Source: Myxococcales bacterium (GTDB lineage Bacteria; Myxococcota_A; Bradymonadia; UBA7976; UBA1532). Taken from it: a DNA stretch of 64,000 nucleotides. The stretch lies in contig JACKDL010000012.1 in NCBI GenBank assembly GCA_020633555.1, positions 121,136 through 185,135 of the forward strand, in the 5' to 3' direction. Shown piece after piece: positions 50,638-59,414 of the stretch. The first letter of the stretch is position 1. Each line of letters begins with the position of its first letter. Position numbers and translations under genes: made by a program. The notes beneath the pieces were generated by a model. That model saw only the letters and a list, made by a program, of their open reading frames with translations. It was not told the origin of the DNA and made no database searches.

Positions 50638-53481
50638 TCAGGCGAACCAGACGAACCGCAGGCCCCGGCCGATGGCGTACCCCCCGTCGGGGGTGGTGAT
50701 CACCATCCGTGGCTCGCCTGCGTCGTCGCCGAGCCGCTGCCGCAGCCGGTTGACCGCCATGTAGATCCGCCGGTCGTGGATGCGCGGATCGTATGCGTCG
50801 CCCCACAAGGCCTCGACCAGGGCGTCCTTGTCGGCGGCTCCCCCCGCGGCGGCCAGCACCCCCAACACCGCCAGGTGGTTCGAGCGGGGCCCCACCGAGT
50901 GCGTGGCACCGTCTGGCAGCCATACCTGCCGGGCCGTGGCGGACGCGCCCCAGCCAGGCGACCAGGGCTCGTCGGCGCCTCGGTTGGTCCACGTGGGGTG
51001 GGGGAGCAGGGCCAGCACCGCCCGGTCCAGGCGGTCGAGCGGGGCAAGCCCCCCGAGCAACGCCTGGGCCCGGCGCGCCACGCGGGGCGCCACGGCCGCC
51101 TGCCGCGCCAGCGCGGCCAGCGCGGCGGGGTCGAAGGGCGTCAGCGCCCGGTGGAAGCGGGCGATGGCCGCCAGGCGATCCGAGGGGGCGTGCTGGGCCA
51201 GGCCGTCCAGAGCGTCGATCCAGCGTCGGTGGGCCAGCCTGTCCCCCTGGAGCCAGGCCCCGTCGGCGCCCAGCTCCGCGGCTGTGGCGGCCAGCAGCCG
51301 CGTCCGGTGGCGTTCGGCCCGCTCGGCCACCACCGCCAGCATCTGCGCGGCGGCGGCCAGGTCGCCGGTGACCAGCTTGTGCACCGCCGCGTTGAGCGCG
51401 TACTGCCCGTGCAGGAACACGTTGGCCTCGACCCCGGGCGGCGGCGTCAGCGCCGGCGGGCGCAGCTCAGCGCGCAGCCGCTCGCGCTCGACCATCAAGG
51501 CGGTGATCAGGCCGGCTGGGGCGTTCGGCGCCCTTGCGGTGGGCTCGGTCGCCGTGGGTTGGCCCTCCCAGCCGGCCAGCTCGGCCCGCAGCCCCTGCAG
51601 CCGGATGAGCGGCGCCTCGCCGTCGCTGGGGCCGTGCAAGGCCACCCGCGCCTGAGCGATCTGGCCGCGGTGCAGCGCGGCCACCGCGCCGCAGTACGTG
51701 AACACGCGGTCCACCACGTGGGGTTGCTCGCGCAGGGCGGCCCGGCCCGCGCACAGGGCCTGGACCGCCTCCAACCGCAGGTCACGGGTCAGGGCCACGA
51801 GGAGGGTGGACCGCAGGGTAAGGGGCCCATGATCCAGGGCGTCGGTGCCCAGCACCGCCTGCGCGGCCTCGAAGACCGCGGCGTTGCGGCCCAGGTACAG
51901 CGCCGCCGAGGCGTACTCGTCGAAGGCCGCGCGCTGCGCGTTGGCGGGCGTTTGCGCCCACGCGGTCTGCAAGGTCCCCATGGCCGCGTCGGCGGCGGCA
52001 TAGTTCAGCGTGGTCGCGTGGAGCGTCACCCACATCGCCGCGAGCCGGGCGCGGTCCTGCGGTGACTGCGCGGTGGCCTCGACGGCCGAGAGCGCAGCCT
52101 CCGCCCCGGCCCGGTCGCCCGTGCGCAGCTCCATTTCAGCCCGGTTGACTGCGGCCTCCACGGCATAGGGGCCCAGCCCGGCGGGGGCCAGCGTGCGCAG
52201 CGTGTCCCGGGCCCGCACCCGCTGGCCTGCGTGGAACAGCGCTTGAGCCCAGCGCCAGCGCGCCACGGGCGCCTCGGGCTCTGGCTGGTCCAGCGCCCAT
52301 TGCAGGAGGCTGGGGTCGGAGCGGCTCAGGGCGGCCAGCGCCAGGCCGTGGGGCTGCAGCGCCGGGTGCGTCACGTGGGGGGCCAGCACGGCCCACAGCG
52401 AGGCGCACCGGCCGGCGTCCACCAGGGCGAGCAGCCGGGTGCGTAGGAGGTCATCAAGGGCCTGCACTCGGCCCGCCTCGCCCAGCAGGCGGATCCGTTC
52501 GAGCAGGTCGGCCGGATCGTCCGGGATCGCGGCTGCGAGCAGGGCGTCGCGGTGGACCGAGAGCTCGTCGGCAGAGGCGTCAGCCAGCACCTCGGCCCGT
52601 GACCGCTCGGTCAGGCCGACCAGATCGCCCACCCGCTCGGCCGCGCCCCCCTCGGCCAGGGCGTCGATCTCCGCTGCGTCCAGCCCGGTCATGCCTTGGA
52701 GCTGCTGCACCGGCATGGGGCTTCGGCTGACGGCGAGCACCCGGCGCGCTGTGGCCTTCGCCGGCGCCATCCGGGCGGCCAGGACCGCCTGCCGCAGGCG
52801 CAACGGCGATCCGCCGCAGGCCGCGATCTCCGCGGTGGGCAGCGGCGAGCCGCCGACGGCCAGACCGTGGGCCAGCTCAAGCATGGCGGCGTCGTCCAGC
52901 GGCCCCACCGACACGGTCTGCTCGAGCAGGGCAAGCAGCGGCAGGGGCTGGTGCCGGACGAACACCCAGCGGCTGGCCCGGGCGTGGCGGGCCAGGATCT
53001 CCACCACCGGGCAAAGGGCGTCGTCCGCCACTTCGCCAGTATCGTCTGCGACCACCGCAAGCGCCGCGCGCTCGGCCAGGCGCAGCGCCTCGACGGTCCA
53101 GGGCACGACGCCGCCGTCGGGGACCGGGGGGCGCTGGCCGGTGGCCGCGCACAGCGCCTCGCGCAGGGCCTCGAGCCAGGGGAACAAGCCGCCGGCGCGC
53201 GCCACGTTGAGCTGGATGGTCCTGGCCTCCAGGGCGGGCTGGGCGCGCAGGGTGTGGGCCACCAGGCTGGTCTTGCCCAGGCCCTGCGCGCCCTCCACCA
53301 CCGCCACCGGGCCGGCGCTCAGCACCTGGGCCAGGGCCGCCGCCTCGGCCTCGCGCCCCACGAACAGGCGCGGCGGGTTGGGCACCCGGGCCTGCAGAGG
53401 TACGCTGATGGGCGAGGGGGTCACCATGCGCGGCGCAGCGTAGGTCCCCGCCACGCTGGGTTCAACCGGAGCGGGGGCCAT
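50638..53481 (-). CDS. STAND-type ATPase with helical repeats and C-terminal winged helix
   Basis: A 947-residue signal-transduction ATPase. The N-terminal nucleotide-binding domain has PPRLFVGREAEAAAL, Walker A VEGAQGLGKTSLV (~65-75) and the Walker B-like strand ALAVVADDTGE. About 500 residues of helical repeats (TPR-like, for example NRAEMELRTGDRAGAEAALSAVEA) follow. The last ~85 residues form an OmpR/SARP-type winged helix: NHLAVLGVLAAAGG, KDALVEALWGD, IYMAVNRLRQRLGD, VITTPDGGYAIG. In most SARP-STAND regulators the DNA-binding part is N-terminal; here it is at the end. The start is uncertain: ATG 53481 forms an overlapping CATG with the divergent acyltransferase start, and ATG 53427 or an upstream ATG (53589) are alternatives. 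Confidence 0.85.
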   Translation of the reverse strand: MAPAPVEPSVAGTYAAPRMVTPSPISVPLQARVPNPPRLFVGREAEAAALAQVLSAGPVAVVEGAQGLGKTSLVAHTLRAQPALEARTIQLNVARAGGLFPWLEALREALCAATGQRPPVPDGGVVPWTVEALRLAERAALAVVADDTGEVADDALCPVVEILARHARASRWVFVRHQPLPLLALLEQTVSVGPLDDAAMLELAHGLAVGGSPLPTAEIAACGGSPLRLRQAVLAARMAPAKATARRVLAVSRSPMPVQQLQGMTGLDAAEIDALAEGGAAERVGDLVGLTERSRAEVLADASADELSVHRDALLAAAIPDDPADLLERIRLLGEAGRVQALDDLLRTRLLALVDAGRCASLWAVLAPHVTHPALQPHGLALAALSRSDPSLLQWALDQPEPEAPVARWRWAQALFHAGQRVRARDTLRTLAPAGLGPYAVEAAVNRAEMELRTGDRAGAEAALSAVEATAQSPQDRARLAAMWVTLHATTLNYAAADAAMGTLQTAWAQTPANAQRAAFDEYASAALYLGRNAAVFEAAQAVLGTDALDHGPLTLRSTLLVALTRDLRLEAVQALCAGRAALREQPHVVDRVFTYCGAVAALHRGQIAQARVALHGPSDGEAPLIRLQGLRAELAGWEGQPTATEPTARAPNAPAGLITALMVERERLRAELRPPALTPPPGVEANVFLHGQYALNAAVHKLVTGDLAAAAQMLAVVAERAERHRTRLLAATAAELGADGAWLQGDRLAHRRWIDALDGLAQHAPSDRLAAIARFHRALTPFDPAALAALARQAAVAPRVARRAQALLGGLAPLDRLDRAVLALLPHPTWTNRGADEPWSPGWGASATARQVWLPDGATHSVGPRSNHLAVLGVLAAAGGAADKDALVEALWGDAYDPRIHDRRIYMAVNRLRQRLGDDAGEPRMVITTPDGGYAIGRGLRFVWFA

Positions 53482-54319
53482 GCCTGCACCATACGAGCCG
53501 GGCCCGGGCCGGGTGAGCCCCGGGATGCTCAGGGCGCTCCGGGGCGGCGTGCGGCGCCTCGTCCGCCTGGCGCACCGGGCCACGCTCACCGGGCGAGCGA
53601 ACCTGCCCGACGGCCCCTACCTGCTGGTGGCCAACCATTCGGCCGGCGTGGGCCTGTCCGAGATCCTGTGCGTGGCCAGCCTGTGGCCCGGCGACGAGGG
53701 GCCCGCGCCGCCGCTGGCCGGCTTCGCCCACCCGCTGGGCTTCAAGGTGTGGCCCGTGAGCGTGGCGCACCGGCACGTGGGCACCGTGCCCAGCACCTAC
53801 GAGGCGGCCTATGCCACCCTGGGCGCCGGGGTCCCGCTGCTGGTGTTCCCGGGCGGCGACCACGAGACCCTGCGCCCGGTGTGGCAGGCGCACCGGGTGG
53901 ACTTCGGCGGGCGCATGGGCTTCGCGAAGATCGCGATCCAGGCGCAGGTGCCCGTGGTGCCCCTGGGGATCCGCGGCAGCCACTTCACCGCTCCCATGCT
54001 GTGGCGGGCGCGCTGGCTGGCCTGGGCGCTGCTGCTGCCCCGGGCCATGGGCCAGAAGCGCTGGGGGATCAGCCTGTTGGGGGTGCTGGGGGCGTTGGGC
54101 GTCGCGGCGCTGCCCTGGGCGTGGCCCTGGCAGGCGTTGGCCCTCCTGGTGTGGCTGGGCACGCCGCTCAGCTTCGCCCCGTGGATCCCGGCCACCATTC
54201 ACATGCGCGTCGGACCGCCGCTCCCGGTGCCCGCGCCGGACGCTGATCCGGCGGCGGTGCGGGATCAAGTGCAAGCGGCGGTGCAGGCGGTGGTGGACCG
54301 CCTGGGTCAGAAGCGGTAG
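53480..54319 (+). CDS. Lysophospholipid acyltransferase-like protein, 279 residues
   Basis: A PlsC-superfamily acyltransferase probably acting on lipids at the cytoplasmic membrane. Segments are GPYLLVANHSAGVGLSEIL, GFKVWPVSVAHRHVGTVPSTY and LVFPGGDHETLRPVWQAHRVDFGGRMGFAKIAIQ, which parallel motifs I-III. The motif I His is present (His53), but the Asp expected five residues later is Gly. A family with relaxed HX4D is possible, or activity may be altered. A hydrophobic stretch (LLGVLGALGVAALPWAWPWQALALLVWL) sits near the end. The ATG overlaps the divergent STAND start (CATG); ATG 53525 is an alternative start. The 3' end overlaps the convergent gene by 13 bases. Confidence 0.8.
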   Translation: MPAPYEPGPGRVSPGMLRALRGGVRRLVRLAHRATLTGRANLPDGPYLLVANHSAGVGLSEILCVASLWPGDEGPAPPLAGFAHPLGFKVWPVSVAHRHVGTVPSTYEAAYATLGAGVPLLVFPGGDHETLRPVWQAHRVDFGGRMGFAKIAIQAQVPVVPLGIRGSHFTAPMLWRARWLAWALLLPRAMGQKRWGISLLGVLGALGVAALPWAWPWQALALLVWLGTPLSFAPWIPATIHMRVGPPLPVPAPDADPAAVRDQVQAAVQAVVDRLGQKR

Positions 54320-55092
54320 CTCAGGCCCAGGCGCCCAGCGGGCTTATCGGCAAGCAGTGCACCCACCACAACTGACAGTGGCAGGGTCTGGCCCGGCTGG
54401 AGTTGCAACTCGACCTCCGCGCCGAAGAGCTCCGGGCCGAGCAGGTCGACGTTCTCCGCCAGTTGAAGGTGCCCATCGGGATCGATCTGCAATGCGTGGC
54501 GCACCGAGCTGAGCGCGAAGCGGGCGCGCAGGCGCCGTCCGCGCCCTGCGACGCCCATCGCCACGTTGCGCAGGTAGAAGGCTGGGTCGAGGCTCCCGAC
54601 CGTCATCTCAAACCACATGAAGTCCAGGCTACCGAGCCGCAGCTGACCGTACGGTCGGCCGATAGTCTGCCTGCCTTCGGTGAGCCAGCCGCCTCCGACT
54701 TCCAGGCCCACGTTTCGGCGGTGGTAGCCGGTGGCGAGGCCCCCGCCCACCATCCAATAGGCGCTGCGCCGCAGCGCCTCATCGGTCGCCTCAAGGCCCG
54801 CGTCGTCGACCAGTTCGCCGCGGACGGTCCGCAGTTGGGCCGCGAACACCGCACCGGTCCGGTGCTCCAGGCGAGCGTGGACCGCCGCCCCCGTTTGGTG
54901 GTGGGTCTGCCGTCGGAGCAAGGTGTCTTCCTCGCCGCAGCCGCCTGCCTCTACGACCATGTGTTCCGGTCGGACGTGGCTGATGTCACCGCCAACCGTC
55001 AGCGTCGTCGGGCGTTTCACGCCGACGCAGCTCCAAGAGAGCGCGACGGCCAAGGCCCACCATCGCCAACGCCGTGCAGTTCGTCGAGGCAT
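54307..55092 (-). CDS. Outer-membrane-type lipoprotein, paralogue A, 261 residues
   Basis: A beta-rich protein of no named family. It is a paralogue of the next gene (55268-56029), sharing CVGV(K/Q)RPTTLTVGGD(I/L)S, IGRPYGQLRLG and the terminal LG(L/M)SYRF. The signal peptide WWALAVALSWSC ends in a possible lipobox, and alternating hydrophobic/charged strands with a final aromatic residue suggest a barrel or surface beta-sheet. ATG 55092 has AGGAGAC ahead, so I chose it over the ATG further upstream. The stop lies inside the convergent acyltransferase gene, and 175 bp separate it from paralogue B's end. I see nothing else in that gap. Confidence 0.75.
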   Translation of the reverse strand: MPRRTARRWRWWALAVALSWSCVGVKRPTTLTVGGDISHVRPEHMVVEAGGCGEEDTLLRRQTHHQTGAAVHARLEHRTGAVFAAQLRTVRGELVDDAGLEATDEALRRSAYWMVGGGLATGYHRRNVGLEVGGGWLTEGRQTIGRPYGQLRLGSLDFMWFEMTVGSLDPAFYLRNVAMGVAGRGRRLRARFALSSVRHALQIDPDGHLQLAENVDLLGPELFGAEVELQLQPGQTLPLSVVVGALLADKPAGRLGLSYRF

Positions 55093-55267
55093 CGTCTCCT
55101 CCCGCGGCGGCGACCGCTGCACCTTGCGTGCCGTGGGTCAGCCGGCACCGAGCAGGGGGGCGTCGCTCAAGGTTCGCAGGCGTGGGCGCGGGGGCCTGGG
55201 GCACTGTGCCCCGGGCCCGCTGCGTCGCGCCGTGGGGCTCGGGTAACGCCGAGGCGGGGCACTGGGG

Positions 55268-56029
55268 TCAGAAGCGGTAGCTCATGCCCAAGCGCAGGGC
55301 GGCCTGCTCCGAGACGAAGGCGCCCACGTCCAGCGACAGGGGGCTGTCGGGGCTGGGCAGCAGGCTGAGCTCGAGGTCGAGGCCCGCCGCCAGATCCTCG
55401 TTCCCGCCCGCCAGGGTGATGCCCCGCTCGCCCTCGTCGCTGTCACCCGGCTTCACCGCCATGGCCGCCAGCGCCAGCCCTGCGTGCAGCCGCATGCGCT
55501 CGCTGCGTGCGCCCACAGCCAGCCCCATCAGGCGGACGAAGTGGGCAGGATCGAGGGTCCCCAAGGTGGCGCTCAGCCACACGGAGTCCAGGTCGCCCAG
55601 GCGAAGCTGGCCGTAGGGGATGCCCACCGCCTCGCTGCCGTCGGTGAGCAGGCTGATGCCCAGGTCGATGCCGGCGACGCCCCGGTCGAAGCCGCCCGCG
55701 ACGCCCGCGCCCAGCAGCCCGTAGCCGCGGGGCAGGTCGCTGTCCTGGGCCTCGCCGCTGACCTGCTCGGCCGCCAGGGCCCGCAGCCGGGCCATGAACA
55801 GGCCGCCCGAGGTGTGCTCGTAGCGGACATGGGCGCCCAGGCCGAGCTGGCGGTGGGTCTGCCGGTCGTAGACCGCGCCGTCGCAGCCCCGCGAGACGTA
55901 CTCGGGGTTGGCGTAGCTCAGATCGCCGCCGACCGTGAGGGTGGTGGGCCGCTGAACGCCCACGCAGTTCCAAGACAAGAAGGCCGTCAGGGCCACCCAG
56001 CGCCAAGGGGGTGTGCGGTTCGGGTTCAT
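55268..56029 (-). CDS. Outer-membrane-type lipoprotein, paralogue B, 253 residues
   Basis: Tandem paralogue of 54307-55092. The signal peptide WVALTAFLSWNC (lipobox-like) is followed by VGVQRPTTLTVGGDLSYANPEYVSRGCDG and ~200 residues of strand-rich sequence with Gly-rich turns (GLLGAGVAGGFDRGVAGIDLG, IPYGQLRLGDLDSVWLSATLGTLDP). It ends ALRLGMSYRF, the aromatic C-terminal residue typical of outer-membrane barrels. AGGAGGC lies ahead of ATG 56029. The two 3' ends also share DNA (GGTCAGAAGCGGTAGCTCA at 54305 and 55264), so the duplication is recent or under selection. Confidence 0.75.
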   Translation of the reverse strand: MNPNRTPPWRWVALTAFLSWNCVGVQRPTTLTVGGDLSYANPEYVSRGCDGAVYDRQTHRQLGLGAHVRYEHTSGGLFMARLRALAAEQVSGEAQDSDLPRGYGLLGAGVAGGFDRGVAGIDLGISLLTDGSEAVGIPYGQLRLGDLDSVWLSATLGTLDPAHFVRLMGLAVGARSERMRLHAGLALAAMAVKPGDSDEGERGITLAGGNEDLAAGLDLELSLLPSPDSPLSLDVGAFVSEQAALRLGMSYRF

Positions 56030-56240
56030 GGGGGCCTCCTGGGGTCGGGTGCGATGCGTAGGCGACGTGTGCTGGCACCAAAGCAGGCGCCGTGCCAATC
56101 CACACCGCTGGGGAAAGGGGGCCTGCGCCGCGGTGGCGGCGGCCCCGGGTGGTGTAGCGCTACTCCGCGCTGGAGCACCGGTCGGTCAGATCCGTAGGGA
56201 GGGGCCGTCCGGTGGGCCAACCCCACCCAAGGAGCACGCC

Positions 56241-59200
56241 ATGCGCGCTGTCCTTCCCCGTCTCGTCCCCCTGCTGCTTGCGATCCCCATGCTGGCCCTG
56301 ATGGCCTGCCAGGCCGACTCCGGCGCTCAGGAGGCCCCGGCCGCGCACGCCGACCAGGGCGGCGGCGGACAGGGCGGTGGCTGGGACGGCCCGGGCGGCG
56401 GTGGCGGGGGCTGGTCGCCGGGCGCGGCGGACGCGGGCGCCTGGGGCGGTGGCGGGGCGGGCGGCGCCGGCGGCGGCGCAGGCAACGAAGACGGCCGCGA
56501 GGACGCGCCCCAGCCCTGGCAGGAGGCCAACGCGGGCGCCCGCTTCGCGCAGGTGGACGTGGGCGACGGCGCCACCCTGGACCTCACCCGGCTGCGCATC
56601 ACCGTGCGCCTCGAGGGCCTGCGCGCCCGCACGCTGGTGGACCACGTCTTCCACAACCCCCACGGCCGCGACCTGGAGGGGACGTTCCGCTACACGCTGC
56701 CCCCCGAGGCGGCGGTGAGCTGGTACGGCCTGTTCCTGGGTGACGGCCGCGATGGGGGGCCGCCCGACTTCTTCGGCCCCGCCGACGGGCTGGCCGAGGT
56801 GCCCCCCGCCCAGCGCGCCCGCCTGAGCGCCGAGGCCATCGCCGAGCACGCCGATCCGGCGGTGTGGGGCGAGCTGCGGGTGGGGCGGGTGGTGCCCGCC
56901 GAGGCCGGCCTGCGGGCCTACGAGGACATCACCCGCCGGCCGGTGGATCCCGCGCTGGTGGAGCAGGTGGCCCCCAACACCTTCCAGGCGCGGGTCTTCC
57001 CCATCCGCGCGGGGGGCTACAACCGGGTGATCCTGGCCTACGAGCAGACCCTGCCGCGGGTGGCGGGTGATCTGCTGTACGGCCTGACGCTGCCGCAGGG
57101 CGACATCGCCGAGTTCGAGCTGGTGGTGGACAGCGACGCCCCGGTGGCCTTCGAGGCCGACGACGAGGCCTTCGCCGCCGTGGACGACCCGCAGGCGCCG
57201 TACGGGCTGCGGGCGGCCCACCTGGAGGCCATGCCGGGCGGGCGGTATCTGGTGCGCCGCCCGTTGCCTGACAGCCCGGTGGACGTGCTGGCCGGCACGG
57301 ATCCGCGCCGGGACGAGGCCTACGCGCTGCTGCGCCTGACGGCCCCCGCGCTGGAGGGCGAGGCCCAGGCGGCGCGGCGCCGCGGCGTGTTCCTGCTGGA
57401 CACCTCGTGGTCGGGCACCCCGGGCCGGTTCGGCGTGGACGTGGCCCTGCTCGAGGCGATCCTGCGCAACAACCCGGCCCTGGAGGAGTTCGCGGTGCTC
57501 ACCTTCGACACGGGCGCGCGCTGGCTCACCCAGGGCTGGCGCCCCAACCAGGGAGCCGAGCGCGACGGTGTGCTGGCCACCCTGGATCGGGTGCTGCTGG
57601 AGGGGGCCACCGACGTGGGCGCGGCCCTGCAGGCCGTGCGCGAGGCCGCCTTCATCGGCGGCGAGCCCATCGACCTGTTCGTGCTGACCGATGGCGCGCT
57701 CACCTGGGGCGACGCGGACGCCGAGCGCATTGCTCAGCGCCTGAAGGCCAGCGGGCTGGACGCGCGGGTGTTCGCGTACCGCACGGGGCTGGGGGCCGAG
57801 AACGGCGCCCTGCTGGCGGCCCTGACCCGCCGCGGCGCCGCCTTCAACTGCCTCACCGCCGACAGCGTGGCGGCGTGCAGCACCGCGCACACGGCGCCCG
57901 GGCTGCTCATCGACACCGTCGAGGTGGTCGGGGTGGGCGAGCAGGCGGCCTTGATGGACGATCTGGTGGTGGCCGGTGGGCAGGCGACGCTGTTCCCGGG
58001 CGCGCAGCTCACCGTGGCGGGGCGGCTCCTGGTGCCCGGCGACGCCGAGCTGCGGATCACCGGCACCCGGGCGGGCGAGGCTGTGACCTTGAGCCACCCG
58101 GTGACCCTCACGCCCACCGGTGAGCTGGCGCCGCGGGCCTGGGGTGAGCTCGCCGTGGCCCGCCTGCTGGCGCCCCGGGACGGCGCCCTGGACCAGGCCG
58201 CCACGGCCATCGCCCAGCACTTCCGCATCATCTCGCGGGTGACCTCGCTGCTGGTGCTGGAGGCGGACGCCGACTACGCCACCTACGACCTGGACGCGGC
58301 CCAGGGCGAGCTGCCCGAGGGCGTGGCCCCCGCGGTCGAGGCGGCCCTGGCCCTGATCGGCGTGGAGCGTACGGACGCCGAAGATCTGCTGTGGTCGCTG
58401 GCGCGGGGCGGGCAGGACGCGGCCCTGGAGGCCCTGGAGGTGAGCGAGACGCTGCCGCGGTTGCAGGCCCTGGCGGGCCCCGGGGGCTTCAGCCTGCCCG
58501 ACGCCCCCATCACCGTGCCCCTCGGCTTGCGCGACGCCGTGGCCGAGGCCTACGTGGACGCGCTGGCCGAGGTCACCCCCAGCAGCGCGGCCGTCGACGC
58601 CGAGGCCGAGCGGCGCCATGCGGCGGGCGACGAGGGGCCGGCACTGCGCGCCCTGTCGACCCTGGTGGAGGTGCGCCCCGGCGACGCCGAGCTCACCCGC
58701 CAGGTGGCGTACCGGCTGCTGTCGTGGGGGCTCGAAGGCCCGGCCACCCGGCTGCTGTTCGAGGTCATCCGCCGCCGCCCCTTCGAGCCCCAGGGTTACC
58801 GCGACCTGGCCACCGCCCTGGCGGGTTCGCGGCCGGCGCTGGCGGCCCTGCTGTACGAGGTGGTGCTGGCGGGGAGCTGGGACGCCCGCTTCCACCGGGT
58901 GCAGCAGGTGGTGGCCGAGGAGTACAGCCTGTTCGCGGCGGGCTACATCGAGGCGCACCCGGGCGATCCGTTGAGCGAGTGGCTGGTGGGCCGCGCCGCC
59001 GAGCTGCGTCTGCCGGACGTGGTGGCCGATCTGCGGGTGACCATCACCTGGAACACCGACAACACCGACGTGGATCTGTGGGTCACCGAGCCCAGCGGCG
59101 AGAAGTGCTACTACGCCAACCGCACCACCGCCCACGGCGGCGAGCTTTTGGACGACGTGACCCAGGGCTTCGGGCCCGAGCGCTACCGGGACGTGGACGC

Positions 59201-59393
59201 CGAGCCCGGCGTGTACCGGGTGGAGGCGCACTACTACGGCAACAACGGCAACCGGCTGACCGAGGGCACCCAGGTGCGCGCCACCATCGCCCGCTACGTG
59301 GGGACCCCGCTGGCGACGGTGCAGCACTACGACGTGGCGCTGGTGAACGTGGGCGACGTGGCCCACATCGCGGACGTGGTCTTCGAGGAGTAG
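56241..59393 (+). CDS. VIT / von Willebrand A / DUF2135 lipoprotein, 1050 residues
   Basis: A large surface lipoprotein. The signal peptide RLVPLLLAIPMLALMAC is followed by a Gly-rich linker. A VIT domain comes next (~100-230: RFAQVDVGDGATLDLTRLRITVRLEGLRARTLVDHVFHNP), then a vWA domain (~382-560) with intact MIDAS residues (DTSWSG, the Thr in EGATDVG, LTDG). Helical TPR-like repeats and a C-terminal DUF2135 beta-sandwich (ITWNTDNTDVDLWVTEPSGEKCYYANR, near 930) complete the protein. VIT-vWA proteins bind metal-dependent ligands and often pair with proteases. AAGGAG lies 8 bases before ATG 56241. It stands alone, convergent with the next gene. The upstream ~210 bp to paralogue B hold no other gene. 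Confidence 0.93.
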   Translation: MRAVLPRLVPLLLAIPMLALMACQADSGAQEAPAAHADQGGGGQGGGWDGPGGGGGGWSPGAADAGAWGGGGAGGAGGGAGNEDGREDAPQPWQEANAGARFAQVDVGDGATLDLTRLRITVRLEGLRARTLVDHVFHNPHGRDLEGTFRYTLPPEAAVSWYGLFLGDGRDGGPPDFFGPADGLAEVPPAQRARLSAEAIAEHADPAVWGELRVGRVVPAEAGLRAYEDITRRPVDPALVEQVAPNTFQARVFPIRAGGYNRVILAYEQTLPRVAGDLLYGLTLPQGDIAEFELVVDSDAPVAFEADDEAFAAVDDPQAPYGLRAAHLEAMPGGRYLVRRPLPDSPVDVLAGTDPRRDEAYALLRLTAPALEGEAQAARRRGVFLLDTSWSGTPGRFGVDVALLEAILRNNPALEEFAVLTFDTGARWLTQGWRPNQGAERDGVLATLDRVLLEGATDVGAALQAVREAAFIGGEPIDLFVLTDGALTWGDADAERIAQRLKASGLDARVFAYRTGLGAENGALLAALTRRGAAFNCLTADSVAACSTAHTAPGLLIDTVEVVGVGEQAALMDDLVVAGGQATLFPGAQLTVAGRLLVPGDAELRITGTRAGEAVTLSHPVTLTPTGELAPRAWGELAVARLLAPRDGALDQAATAIAQHFRIISRVTSLLVLEADADYATYDLDAAQGELPEGVAPAVEAALALIGVERTDAEDLLWSLARGGQDAALEALEVSETLPRLQALAGPGGFSLPDAPITVPLGLRDAVAEAYVDALAEVTPSSAAVDAEAERRHAAGDEGPALRALSTLVEVRPGDAELTRQVAYRLLSWGLEGPATRLLFEVIRRRPFEPQGYRDLATALAGSRPALAALLYEVVLAGSWDARFHRVQQVVAEEYSLFAAGYIEAHPGDPLSEWLVGRAAELRLPDVVADLRVTITWNTDNTDVDLWVTEPSGEKCYYANRTTAHGGELLDDVTQGFGPERYRDVDAEPGVYRVEAHYYGNNGNRLTEGTQVRATIARYVGTPLATVQHYDVALVNVGDVAHIADVVFEE

Positions 59394-59414
59394 GGCGGGC
59401 CGGGTGGGCCAGGG

